Source: Galeruca laticollis (taxonomy: Eukaryota > Arthropoda > Insecta > Coleoptera > Chrysomelidae). Taken from it: 64,000 bases of DNA. Of the stretch, positions 21,373 to 31,984 are shown piece after piece. Location of the stretch: assembly GCA_963921935.1 (NCBI GenBank), contig OY998181.1:116890957-116954956 (forward strand). Reading direction: 5' to 3'. A program made the translations under genes and the position numbers. The first letter of the stretch is position 1. The number at the start of each line of letters is the position of its first letter. A model generated the notes under the pieces. It did not search any database. It was not told the DNA's origin and saw only the letters and a program-made list of their open reading frames with translations.

Positions 21373-21845
21373 ATGGGTAAGATGAACAAATGGTCCCGAA
21401 CGTGTGCAGTGCAAGGATGTGTTGATTTGGATTCACCCCGTCATCGGTTTCCATTACCAACAAACAACAAGGATCTGTTCAGTAAATGGCTTGAAGCTAC
21501 GGGAAATTCATATTTAAAAACATTGCCATGTGAATTGATTTATAGGTCACATAGAATTTGTGATGTACACTTTCGAACTGAAGACAAAACTACAAACAGT
21601 CGCCTCTTACGTAATGCTGTTCCAACGCTGCTTTGTGGGGCCAATAAAGATAAAGGTAATCACTTATGTTTGTGAATGAATATTTAATAAATGGAATTAG
21701 GCTGCCACACCCCAGGTTTTCTTATACTATAAATATTTATTGTTACAGTTTATGAAGAAATTGAGAAAACTTCATCTCAAGGAATATCACAAAACGTCCA
21801 GGATTTACCATCTACATCTAACAGTACTACTCCAAATGACACAGT
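21373..21845 (+). CDS. THAP zinc-finger gene segment, two exons
   Basis: Exon 1 (21373-21655) begins 6 bases after a TTTTTTGCAG acceptor and codes MGKMNKWSRTCAVQGC, RHRFPLPTNNKDLFSKWLEA, then HRICDVHF and NAVPTLLCG. This is a complete, well-spaced THAP domain: Cys-x4-Cys, FP box, Trp, C-x2-H, AVPT. It ends in phase 1 at GGTAAT. Exon 2 (21749-21845) follows TGTTACAG and codes VYEEIEKTSSQGISQNVQDL and a Ser/Thr-rich linker, then ends at GTGTAAGT. All zinc ligands and splice signals are intact, the best preserved THAP copy in the window. Later exons, which would show host gene or transposase identity, are not visible, and the downstream region is filled with (AT)n and repeats. Confidence 0.82.
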
Positions 21846-21909
21846 GTAAGTTATTTGTATAATGTTGATTTAGTAGGTAATCACAAGGTTGACTCAACGG
21901 GTGCCATTC

Positions 21910-22014
<105 letters not shown>

Positions 22015-22052
22015 ACAACAAGATGTACGAATAGTGCGTGACATATGAACAA

Positions 22053-22844
22053 TAAACAACGAATAGATCAGTGGGTATTGCACGCAAATAGAGGAAGGGG
22101 CTACTGAAAAGAGTGGTAACCGCAGACATGCATGTTTCTGGCTCATTAGCTGTCATCGGTACGGTACAACCAAGAAAAGATGTAAAACATGGGAGCAAAG
22201 GTGTTGAATGAAACATGAGAAAATATAACAGAATTCAGCAGGATAGTCAAACACAACATTTGTGCAGTAATATTAGAAGATCTGGAATATTCGAGACAAC
22301 AACCAACATAGACACGGAGGTGCATATAACACTCCCGTCTGAAACTTCCGACCCAGATTAATGAAATAACAACAAGATGTACGAATAGTGCGTGACATAT
22401 GAACAATAAACAACGAATAGATCAGTGGGTACCACTCTTTTCAGTAGCCCCTTCCTCTATTTGCGTGCAATACCCACTGATCTATTCGTTGTTTATTGTT
22501 CATATGTCACGCACTATTCGTACATCTTGTTGTTATTTCATTAATCTGGGTCGGAAGTTTCAGACGGGAGTGTTATATGCACCTCCGTGTCTATGTTGGT
22601 TGTTGTCTCGAATATTCCAGATCTTCTAATATTACTGCACAAATGTTGTGTTTGACTATCCTGCTGAATTCTGTTATATTTTCTCATGTTTCATTCAACA
22701 CCTTTGCTCCCATGTTTTACATCTTTTCTTGGTTGTACCGTACCGATGACAGCTAATGAGCCAGAAACATGCATGTCTGCGGTTACCACTCTTTTCAGTA
22801 GCCCCTTCCTCTATTTGCGTGCAATACCCACTGATCTAGTCGTT

Positions 22845-22849
<5 letters not shown>
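22053..22849. repeat. Near-perfect palindrome, 379-bp arms
   Basis: 22053-22431 is the reverse complement of 22471-22849, with one mismatch noticed near the outer end (GAATAGATC against GATCTAGTC). The loop is 39 bp (22432-22470). The left arm is also bounded by a direct repeat of about 60 bp (22012-22080 and 22370-22431, AACAACAAGATGTACGAATA). A rearranged relative lies at 42346-42603. The mirrored 86-aa frames on both strands are products of the symmetry. (AT)n tracts lie on both sides. It is a foldback-type element or a duplicated inverted insertion. Confidence 0.9.

Positions 22850-22878
<29 letters not shown>
22849..22878. repeat. (TA)n tract
   Basis: About 30 bp of alternating TA between the palindrome and the solo LTR. 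Confidence 0.9.
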
Positions 22879-22884
<6 letters not shown>

Positions 22885-24883
22885 ATTTGATAAATACTTA
22901 CATACTTTTGATTATGAAATTTAAATGTAGATGTTTATTATTTAGTATTTTTGTTTAGTTTGGCTAGCTCAGTTGGTTATTGTTATTTTGTTTAGTAATT
23001 TATTTTAATTTGATTATTCGGGAGCATGAAATCCTTTTTCTCTTTTAGTCCTGGCATTTTATATTGTTGTAATAGTTTAAATAAAAAGAAAACACATTAT
23101 TTTGAAATCAATTTAATTTTAAATTTAATATTTTATATATTTGATAAAAATAATATGAGACGCCACTGGTTGTATTGTATCTACTTATTTATTTTAATCA
23201 TTTTATCAATGCGCATGCGTGAAAAACTAGTCATGCGCTTTAGCATAAAACGAACAATTCTAATACGTACGAAGCATCTATTCATATTATACCAAGTTTG
23301 TTGAAGATGCAAACAAATGAATGGTTCAAACACATAAAAGAATTTATATATAAATCATACATATATATGATACAAATTGCTGTGGGAAGAAAATAGTTAT
23401 ATACATAGATAGAAATATAGGAATTATATACAGATGGGCATAGTTATTACATTATGAAATTTCAATAACCAGATTTATGCAATTACAAGATGTCGTAAGT
23501 ACATATTTCAATTTATTTAAAATCGGCCTTTTATTAATTTTAACGATTTATGCGATTAATTGACTATATAGAGTCTGTTTCTTTCTTTTTTAGATCGATC
23601 ATATGTGCAAAAGTTTATCAATTTATGAAATTAAGTACTTAATTGAGTATTTGAGTTTTTACTCTGATTATTGGCCAATAATGATTTAAAAACACTGACC
23701 TGTTGCTCTTGAATTGGGATGAAAGTCTCTGGATCCCAGGAACACTCCGCTGAAGCTCCAAAAAAAACCAAATTTGATGAAAATTTCGTATATTCTTGCC
23801 GAAAAACTTGATACAATTGACTGTGAGTATTACTAAGATTGTATTTAATAGTACTTTATAGGTTTAAATGTGTTAAACCGGGAATTTCTTGAAATTTCAG
23901 GAACACCATCACACACACTCCTCGCTTCTTGACACCAGCTTCCCTTCTTATTTAAGCGTCCCCTCGATTCTCTACTTTTTTCAACAAACAGTCTTTTGCT
24001 CTTTTTCAGGTCACTATTTCAAAGTTTATTTGTTGATTCACAATTTGTTCTGTCATATTTTATAACCAATAAAATATTGTCTTTTGCAATCAGATTAATT
24101 GAAACTTCTATCACTTATTAAAAAATTTCATACATACACTCTTTTACATAATTAGTTCATTTATAGAGTTCCTATGAGTTTTTTCATCATACAACTAAAT
24201 TAAAATTGGTTATACATAGATACATTTACATGGTACAACATTCAATATTATTATTGATAATATATCACTGTTATACTCTTATTATTATTCATAAATATAA
24301 ATTCTCTTATGTTATTTGTCTAAACTCTTTGCATTATATTATTTATAATAAACTTTAACAAATTACTATTTATTAATTCAATGTTTATTTTATTTACCAT
24401 ATATCATTTGTATATATGTCATTATTTGTTTATCTATGGAAATCTATTGAATTCTATTCTATTCAATATTTGTATTTGTTTTTTATTCTTAAATTAGTGA
24501 TTATAATGAGTTATCTATAATAATATTTGTATTCTAATGTAACTACTTATATCTAAAATTCTCTTGACTTGACTATATAATTATATCTTTTTAGGTGAAC
24601 AGCTGGTTATGGTATGGAAATTATTCTTCGTCTTAGGCAACTTTATTTACATCATTACATTGGTTGGGCAATCTCTATATTTTGTATTATTATTGAGGTA
24701 ATTCCTTTTTTATTATATTGTTATAGGCTATTATTTAATATATCTTTATTTGATATGTTGTTTAAATTAAGAAAAGTGTTTCCTTTTTACTTGTTTTCTT
24801 AAATTATATTATTTTCATATATATTTCATACTAGCAACATATTTTAATAGTACTAATTCTCTTACGATCTATGATATCTGGTT

Positions 24884-24886
<3 letters not shown>
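22877..24886 (-). repeat. Solo LTR of the TTGAACC gag-only family, reversed
   Basis: Read on the minus strand it begins TTGAACCAGATATCATAG at 24886 and follows the LTR of the elements at 24931 and 42627 throughout. It includes the end block CATGCTCCCGAATAATC and GCTAGCCAAACTAAACAAAA. It is more diverged than the LTRs of the full elements. It has no internal region and is flanked on both sides by TA tracts. The short open frames inside, such as 24614-24802, are LTR sequence without a known domain. Confidence 0.85.

Positions 24887-24930
<44 letters not shown>
24887..24930. repeat. (TA)n tract between head-to-head LTRs
   Basis: A 44-bp TA tract separating the 5' ends of a minus-strand and a plus-strand LTR of the same family. 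Confidence 0.95.
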
Positions 24931-24931
<1 letters not shown>

Positions 24932-26857
24932 TGAACCAGATATCATAGATAGTAAGAGAATTAGTTCTATAAAAATATGTTGCTAGTATGAAAATATATG
25001 AAAATAATATAATTTATGAAAACAAGTAAAAAGGAAACACTTTTCTTAATTTAAACAACATATCAAGTAAAGATATATTAAATAATTGTCTATAACAATA
25101 TAATAGATAAAGAAATTGCCTCAATAATAACATAAAATATAGAGATTGCCTAACCAATGTAATGATGTAAATAAAGTTGCCTAAGACGAAGATTATTTTC
25201 CATAACATAATCAGCTGTTCATCTGAAATGAAAACAAATATTATTATAGTTAATTCATTATAATCATTAAGGTAAGAATAAAAACAAATACAAATATTGA
25301 ATAGAATATAATTCAATAGATTTTCATAGATAAACAAATAATGACATATAGACAAATGATATATGGTAAATAAAATAAACGTTGAATCAATAAATAATAA
25401 TTAGTTAAAGTTTATTATAAATAATATAATGCAAAGAGTATAGACAAATAACATAAGAGAATTTATATTTATAAATAATATGAGTGTAACAGTGATAGAT
25501 TGTCAATAACAATATTGGATGTTGTACCATTTAAATGTATCTAAGTATAACCAACTTTAATTTATTTGTATGATAAAAAAAACTCATAGGAACTCTATAA
25601 ATGAACTAATAATGTAAAAGAGTGTATGTATGAAACTTTTCTAATAAGTGAAAGAAGTTTCAATTAATTTGATTGCAAAGGACAATATTTTATTGGTTAT
25701 AAAATATGACAGAACAAATTGTGAATCAACAAATAAACTTTGAAATAGTGACCTAAAGAAAAACAAAAGACTGTTTTGTTGAAAAAAGTGGAGAATCGAG
25801 GGGACGCTTTAGGAATAGGGAAGCTGGTGTCAAGATGCGAGGAGTGTGTGTGATAATGTTCCAGAAATTTCAAGAAATTCCCAGTTTAACACAATTAAAA
25901 CTATAAAGTACTATAAAAAACAATCTCATTAATACTCACAGTTAATTATATCGAGTTTTTCGGCAAGAATCTTCGAAATTTCTCATCATTTTTGGTTTTT
26001 GGAGCTTCAGAGGAGTATTCCTGGGGTCCAGAGACATTCATCCCAATTCAAGAGCAACAGGTCAGTGTGTTTAAAATATTATTGGCCAATAATCAGAGTA
26101 AAAACTCAAAATACTCAAATAAGTACTTGATTTCATAAATTGATAAACATTTGCGAATATGATCGATCTGAAAAAGAAAGAGAACAGACTTTATATAGTT
26201 AATGAATTGCATAAATCGTCAATATTAATAAAAAGGCCGAATTGAAATAGATTAAAATATGTACTTACGCCATGTTGTAATCGCATAAATATGGTGCTTG
26301 AAATTTTATTAATGTAATAACTATGTCCATCTGTATATAATTCCTATATTTCTATCTATGTAGATAACTATTTTCTTTCCACAGCAATTTGTATCATATA
26401 TAACTATGATTTATATATAAATTCTATTATGTGTTTGAACCATTCAATTGTTTGCATCGTCAACAAACTATGTTTGTATAATATGTATAGATGCTTCTTT
26501 CGTGTAAGAATTGTTCGTTTCATGCTAAAGCGCATGACTAGTTTTTTCACGCACGCGCACTGAAGAAATTATCAAAATAAATAAGTAGGTATAATATATC
26601 CATAGGCGTCTCAAATTATTATTATCAAATAAAATTATTTCTTTAAAAAAAAAATTAAATCTATTTAAAAATAAAGTGTTTTCTTTTTATTTAAACAAAT
26701 ACAACATTATAAAAAGCCAGGACTCAAAGAGAAAAAAGGGTTTCATGCTCCCGAATTAATAAATATATTATAAATATAACAACTATATAAAAAACAATAA
26801 CTGAGCTATCTTAAAATATATTCAAATTAAAATTATACAGTATCAAAAATAGTTTAA
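24931..26857 (+). repeat. 5' LTR of gag-only element 1
   Basis: It starts TTGAACCAGATATCATAG and ends CAAAAATAGTTTAA just before the primer binding site. It differs from the 3' LTR (29659-31580) by few substitutions. It forms a head-to-head inverted pair with the solo LTR 22877-24886. Confidence 0.88.
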
Positions 26858-26858
26858 T

Positions 26859-26878
26859 TGGCGCCCAACGTGGGGCGT
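26859..26878 (+). promoter_or_regulatory. Primer binding site complementary to a tRNA-Lys 3' end
   Basis: TGGCGCCCAACGTGGGGC follows the 5' LTR with one spacer base. It is the complement expected for the 3' end of a tRNA-Lys (CTT type), as used by several insect gypsy-group elements. The sequence appears intact. Confidence 0.75.
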
Positions 26879-26922
26879 TGTAAAAATTGTGGTTATATTT
26901 GAAAATTTAATACTTAATTAAA

Positions 26923-28653
26923 ATGGCAAAACGAATGATGTTGAGAGATGGAAAGCAGGTAGGAGCAGACAGTGGTTCGGAAGAGGAAAGGGAAGAAAGA
27001 AGTCATGGTATGGGAGATTACCAAGCGGTATATCTGGAACAGGGACAACAAGCGGAAGGCGATGCACATGAAGAAGGTATGACAGGAGATGGGGAAACTG
27101 TAGAACAACAAGAGAGAAGGGAACCACAAGGAGGAACTAATGCCAACGAACAATGGATGCAGCAAATATTGATGAGTATAAATGAAAACATAAAGACAAT
27201 GAGGGGAGATATGAACAAAATGGAGGAGAATATTAGGGAAGATTTGAATGGAAACATGAATAGATTGGAAAAGAAGATAGAAGAGGTGAAAAATGAAAGT
27301 ATCCAAGAATTCAGAAAACTTAGGGAAGAAAATGAAGAATGTAGGCAGCAGATAAATAAGGTGAAAGAAGATATGGTGGAGCAAAACAAACATATACGGA
27401 TTGAAATTCAAGAAAACGGTATGAAAATTAGAGAGCAGATAGAAAATCAAGTAGTAGAACAAATTCAAGAAATAGAGAGAGGTATAGAAGAAAAATTACC
27501 GGGAACGATCCAAGCGGAAGTTATAAAACAAACAGAAGATATAACGAAAGAAATGGAGTATATTAAATTCAGGGAACAAACAATCGAAGAAATTATGCAA
27601 AATTATCAGCAAAACGCGGAACATAAATTTAAGGAATTAGATGTAAAGTTTCAAAAACAAACAGGAACATGTGAGGAGAGGAACGAGCACATTGGACAAA
27701 TATTTCATAAAGAACTGGAAGAAATGAACAGAAAATTACAGGAAAGCATGGAAGAAATTGAATTTAACGTTAGGAGAAATGGAGGTGGAGTAATCTATAC
27801 GGGAAACATGGATATCGTAGTAAAATTTGATGGGAATATAAATACCATTCATCCGAAGGTGTTTATTAAAATAATTAAAAGCAAACTCAAAGGAATGAGA
27901 GATATGATGGAGAAGAAGATTTGTATTAGAGGGATGTTATCTGGACATGCCCTATTATGGTTCTGTAATAAGGAAGAAAGCATAAATAATCTGGAAGAAT
28001 TTGAGAACCAATTCATGAATTATTTTTGGGGTGAAATTTATCAAGCTAATTTTAGGGAAAGATTGTATTTTGGGAAATTCGATTACAATCGGAATAAAAA
28101 TTTAAATGCATATGCTATGCAACTCTATAACATGGCACAATATTTGGAACCTGTTATGAAGGAGGAGGAATTAGTTTTATATGTCGGGAGACATTTCAAT
28201 CCCGAAGTCTCAGAAACGATAGCCTTACATAACATAAAAACAATGGACAATTTATCTAGGTATTTGCAGAGAGTTGAAAGAAGTGTCCAAAATGGAAATG
28301 GTTTTCTTAGATATCAAAATGGAAATGGAAATAATAGAAATGATGCACGAAGAGAGAATGAAAATGGAAATAGAAGTTATGGAAACAGGAACTTTGATGA
28401 TAGACGATACCAAGGAAATGGGGAACAAAATAGAAATCGAGAGAGGAATAATGGAAACAGATATCCGGAGAACTATAGGAACCATAACAATTTCGAGAGA
28501 AGAAATCAATATAGTAATAATAATAACAATAGAGGAAGAAATTGGCAAAATGGCAGAGAAAACCAAAACAATCCAGAACAAAACAGAAATAGGGAGGATG
28601 ATAATAGGAGACAGGTAAACATGGTTAGACAGGAGATACAGGTACACAATTAG
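26923..28653 (+). CDS. Gag-like protein, intact, 576 aa
   Basis: The start ATG lies 45 bp after the primer binding site and the frame is uninterrupted to TAG. Residues 1-75 are acidic and low complexity. About 80-285 form a long heptad-rich coiled coil (MNKMEENIREDLNGNMNRLE, repeated Glu/Lys/Gln). About 296-460 are a capsid-like domain: KFDGNINTIHPKVFIKIIKS, GHALLWFCN, WGEIYQANFRERLYFGKF, LYVGRHFNPEVSETIALHNI. Residues 458-560 are an Asn/Arg/Gly-rich basic tail, probably the nucleic-acid-binding part, with no CCHC knuckle. The capsid block is clearly homologous to the gag of the gypsy element at 54423-56171. It likely assembles particles that package its own RNA. The very long antisense frames are shadows of its purine bias. 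Confidence 0.88.
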   Translation: MAKRMMLRDGKQVGADSGSEEEREERSHGMGDYQAVYLEQGQQAEGDAHEEGMTGDGETVEQQERREPQGGTNANEQWMQQILMSINENIKTMRGDMNKMEENIREDLNGNMNRLEKKIEEVKNESIQEFRKLREENEECRQQINKVKEDMVEQNKHIRIEIQENGMKIREQIENQVVEQIQEIERGIEEKLPGTIQAEVIKQTEDITKEMEYIKFREQTIEEIMQNYQQNAEHKFKELDVKFQKQTGTCEERNEHIGQIFHKELEEMNRKLQESMEEIEFNVRRNGGGVIYTGNMDIVVKFDGNINTIHPKVFIKIIKSKLKGMRDMMEKKICIRGMLSGHALLWFCNKEESINNLEEFENQFMNYFWGEIYQANFRERLYFGKFDYNRNKNLNAYAMQLYNMAQYLEPVMKEEELVLYVGRHFNPEVSETIALHNIKTMDNLSRYLQRVERSVQNGNGFLRYQNGNGNNRNDARRENENGNRSYGNRNFDDRRYQGNGEQNRNRERNNGNRYPENYRNHNNFERRNQYSNNNNNRGRNWQNGRENQNNPEQNRNREDDNRRQVNMVRQEIQVHN

Positions 28654-29658
28654 AAAGGGGAGTGTTCAATGTAGAACATGTATATAGATATTATGAATAG
28701 ATTATGTTATGTTACGAACAATACTTGAAAAAAGGAAATAATAGTCATAAGGATAGATTTAAAATTTAATATTAGGTAATGTACAAAGATAATTAGATAG
28801 TAGATAGAGTTTTGTTTTCCATTTGGCAGCTGATGATCCAATTAAATTCACCACGTTTGTTTCTTCAGAACCTAAAAAATAAATATAATATAATATAAAG
28901 AAAAATTTATCAGGTAAAACTTATAATGAAAACCGTTTTAAAAAATTTGAATATGGCAAATCAATATATATAACAAATAAAGAAAACAATTTATAAGAAA
29001 TACTGGCTTTAAATAGAAGGAAAATATGAAATATATAGGATAGAGGGGATAAAATAAGAATAACTCAAGTATCAAATAGAAGTTCACATAAGATGCAAGT
29101 AATAAAGGATAGGAAAGGATAATAATGAATGATATGGATTAAAAATATAGGAGGTAATGTTTAATGTCAATTAGAATCTTATAGATTACTTAAAAATACA
29201 GGAAGGAATAAGGAAATTGATATTGATATTGATATATATGAATTTAAGAAATAATTAATTATATTGAATTATGAATATTGAAAAGAAATATGATATGAGA
29301 AGTATATAGAAGTATAATGTAATTACAAAGAAATAAGTTGATATATAAGTGTATGTTAGTAAGAAATGATAATAGAGAAGTATTATATGAAGTAATATTA
29401 AAAATATAAATTGACATTGATCTTAATCAAGTGTATTTTAAGGAAAGAATTAGGAGACAGTTATTGAAAGAAATAGGTTTTGTAGTAGGAAATATGTGAC
29501 CAAATATTTGAGAAACAAAGTTAAAGAAATTAAGATTATGCCATAAAATTGGTAAATTTTTTTTTAATAAAATAAAATCAATCATTTATAATAAGAAAAT
29601 TGAAATTTAAATAAATATCCAGGGTATGGATATCATTTAAATTTAAATTTGAGAGGAA
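28654..29658 (+). other. Non-coding 3' region of gag-only element 1
   Basis: About 1 kb with no frame of note sits where pol would be. It aligns with 46200-47200 of element 2, including TTTGGCAGCTGATGATCC and GTTTCTTCAGAACC. It ends in the purine run TTTGAGAGGAA at 29648-29658, the polypurine tract next to the 3' LTR. Confidence 0.75.
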
Positions 29659-31580
29659 TTGAACCAGATATCATAGATAGTAAGAGAATTAGTTCTATAA
29701 AAATATGTTGCTAGTATGAAAATATATGAAAATAATATAATTTAAGAAAACAAGTAAAAAGGAAACACTTTTCTTAATTTAAACAACATATCAAGTAAAG
29801 ATATATTAAATAATTGTCTATAACAATATAATAGATAAAGAAATTACCTCAATAATAACATAAAATATAGAAATTGCCCAACCAATGTAATGATGTAAAT
29901 AAAGTTGCCTAAGACGAAGATTATTTTCCATAACATAATCAGCTGTTCATCTGAAATGAAAACAAATATTATTATAGTTAATTCATTATAATCATTAAGG
30001 TAAGAATAAAAACAAATACAAATATTGAATAGAATATAATTCAATAGATTTTCATAGATAAACAAATAATGACATATAGACAAATAATATATGGTAAATA
30101 AAATAAACGTTGAATCAATAAATAATAATTTGTTAAAGTTTATTATAAATAATATAATGCAAAGAGTATAGACAAATAACATAAGAGAATTTATATTTAT
30201 AAATAATATGAGTGTAACAGTGATAGATTGTCAATAACAATATTGGATGTTGTACCATTTAAATGTATCTAAGTATAACCAACTTTAATTTATTTGTATG
30301 ATAAAAAAAACTCATAGGAACTCTATAAATGAACTAATAATGTAAAAGAGTGTATGTATGAAACTTTTCTAATAAGTGAAAGAAGTTTCAATTAATTTGA
30401 TTGCAAAGGACAATATTTTATTGGTTATAAAATATGACAGAACAAATTGTGAATCAACAAATAAACTTTGAAATAGTGACCTAAAGAAAAACAAAAGACC
30501 GTTTTGTTGAAAAAAGTGGAGAATCGAGGGGACGCTTTAGGAATAGGGAAGCTGGTGTCAAGATGCGAGGAGTGTGTGTGATAATGTTCCAGAAATTTCA
30601 AGAAATTCCCAGTTTAACACAATTAAAACTATAAAGTACTATAAAAAACAATCTCATTAATACTCACAGTTAATTATATCGAGTTTTTCGGCAAGAATCT
30701 TCGAAATTTCTCATCATTTTTGGTTTTTGGAGCTTCAGAGGAGTATTCCTGGGGTCCAGAGACATTCATCCCAATTCAAGAACAACAGGTCAGTGTGTTT
30801 AAAATATTATTGGCCAATAATCAGAGTAAAAACTCAAAATACTCAAATAAGTACTTGATTTCATAAATTGATAAACATTTGCGAATATGATCGATCTGAA
30901 AAAGAAAGAGAACAGACTTTATATAGTTAATTAATTGCATAAATCGTTAATATTAATAAAAAGGCCGAATTTAAATAAATTAAAATATGTACTTACGCCA
31001 TGTTGTAATCGCATAAATATGGTGCTTGAAATTTTATTAATGTAATAACTGTGTCCATCTGTATATAATTCCTATATTTCTATCTATGTAGATAACTATT
31101 TTCTTTCCACAGCAATTTGTATCATATATAACTATGATTTATATATAAATCCTATTATGTGTTTGAACCATTCAATTGTTTGCATCGTCAACAAACTATG
31201 TTTGTATAATATGTATAGATGCTTCTTTCGTGTAAGAATTGTTCGTTTCATGCTAAAGCGCATGACTAGTTTTTTCACGCACGCGCACTTAAGAAATTAT
31301 CAAAATAAATAAGTAGGTATAATATATCCATAGGCGTCTCAAATTATTATCAAATAAAATTATTTCTTAAAAAAAAATTAAATCTATTTAAAAATAAAGT
31401 GTTTTCCTTTTATTTAAACAAATACAACATTATAAAAAGCCAGGACTCAAAGAGAAAAAAGGGTTTCATGCTCCCGAATTAATAAATATATTATAAATAT
31501 AACAACTATATAAAAAACAATAACTGAGCTATCTTAAAATATATTCAAATTAAAATTATACAGTATCAAAAATAGTTTAA
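29659..31580 (+). repeat. 3' LTR of gag-only element 1
   Basis: It starts TTGAACCAGATATCATAG after the polypurine tract and ends AATAGTTTAA, followed by TATATA. It is nearly identical to 24931-26857. Confidence 0.88.
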
Positions 31581-31637
31581 TATATATATATATATAAAAA
31601 TGAATATAATTTCATAAAATACGAGGTGCTATATGAA

Positions 31638-31940
31638 ATATAAATTTCGATTTTCTACTACACCTGTTTTAGTCGAAATTTCAATAATTTCGACTTATTG
31701 GCCTGACCGTTCTTCGAAGGGCAAAACAACTACATTCCTGGCTAATACCACGCAGAATATTGAATTACATCCCCTTCGAAAACCGTGACGTCGATCGGCC
31801 ATTTTTTCGAAGGGGATGTAATTCAATATTCTGCGTGGTATTAGCCAGGAATGTAGTTGTTTTGCCCTTCGAAGAACGGTCAGGCCAATAAGTCGAAATT
31901 ATTGAAATTTCGACTAAAACAGGTGTAGTAGAAAATCGAA

Positions 31941-31948
<8 letters not shown>
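31638..31948. repeat. Perfect palindrome, 145-bp arms
   Basis: 31638-31782 is the exact reverse complement of 31804-31948 by eye, with a 21-bp loop containing GACGTC. Short TA tracts lie on both sides (31580-31596 and 31944-31982). It sits between the 3' LTR of gag-only element 1 and a reversed solo LTR. It has no coding content and is a foldback MITE-like structure. Confidence 0.92.

Positions 31949-31982
<34 letters not shown>
31944..31982. repeat. (TA)n tract
   Basis: About 39 bp of TA between the palindrome and the next solo LTR. Confidence 0.95.

Positions 31983-31984
<2 letters not shown>

Larger units (their letters stand above)
24931..31580 (+). mobile_element. Gag-only LTR retrotransposon 1 (6.65 kb)
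   Basis: It has two LTRs of about 1.92 kb (24931-26857 and 29659-31580), a primer binding site, an intact 576-codon gag-like frame, about 1 kb of non-coding sequence and a polypurine tract. There is no protease, RT, RNase H or integrase in any frame. The LTRs appear about 99 percent identical by eye. The layout matches non-autonomous TR-GAG elements, which rely on enzymes supplied by a related autonomous element. It is flanked by TA tracts on both sides. Confidence 0.88.

Noticed and set aside
22146..22756. Two identical 86-aa proteins on opposite strands
   Set aside because: Product of palindrome symmetry; both start at TTG and have no domain.
26859..26878. Possible tRNA-Lys gene fragment
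   Set aside because: Only the 3' terminal 18 bases are complementary and it sits directly after an LTR, so it is a primer binding site.
26914..27468. Long minus-strand frame (184 aa) antisense to gag of element 1; similar ones at 27018, 28252 and 44492-45307
   Set aside because: They are shadows of the purine-rich gag strand; composition is Phe/Leu/Ser-rich with no domain.
29844..30182. Hydrophobic 112-aa minus frame within the LTR (relatives at 24614, 25014, 42963 and 47537)
   Set aside because: AT-rich LTR sequence, antisense to the element, frame not kept among LTR copies.
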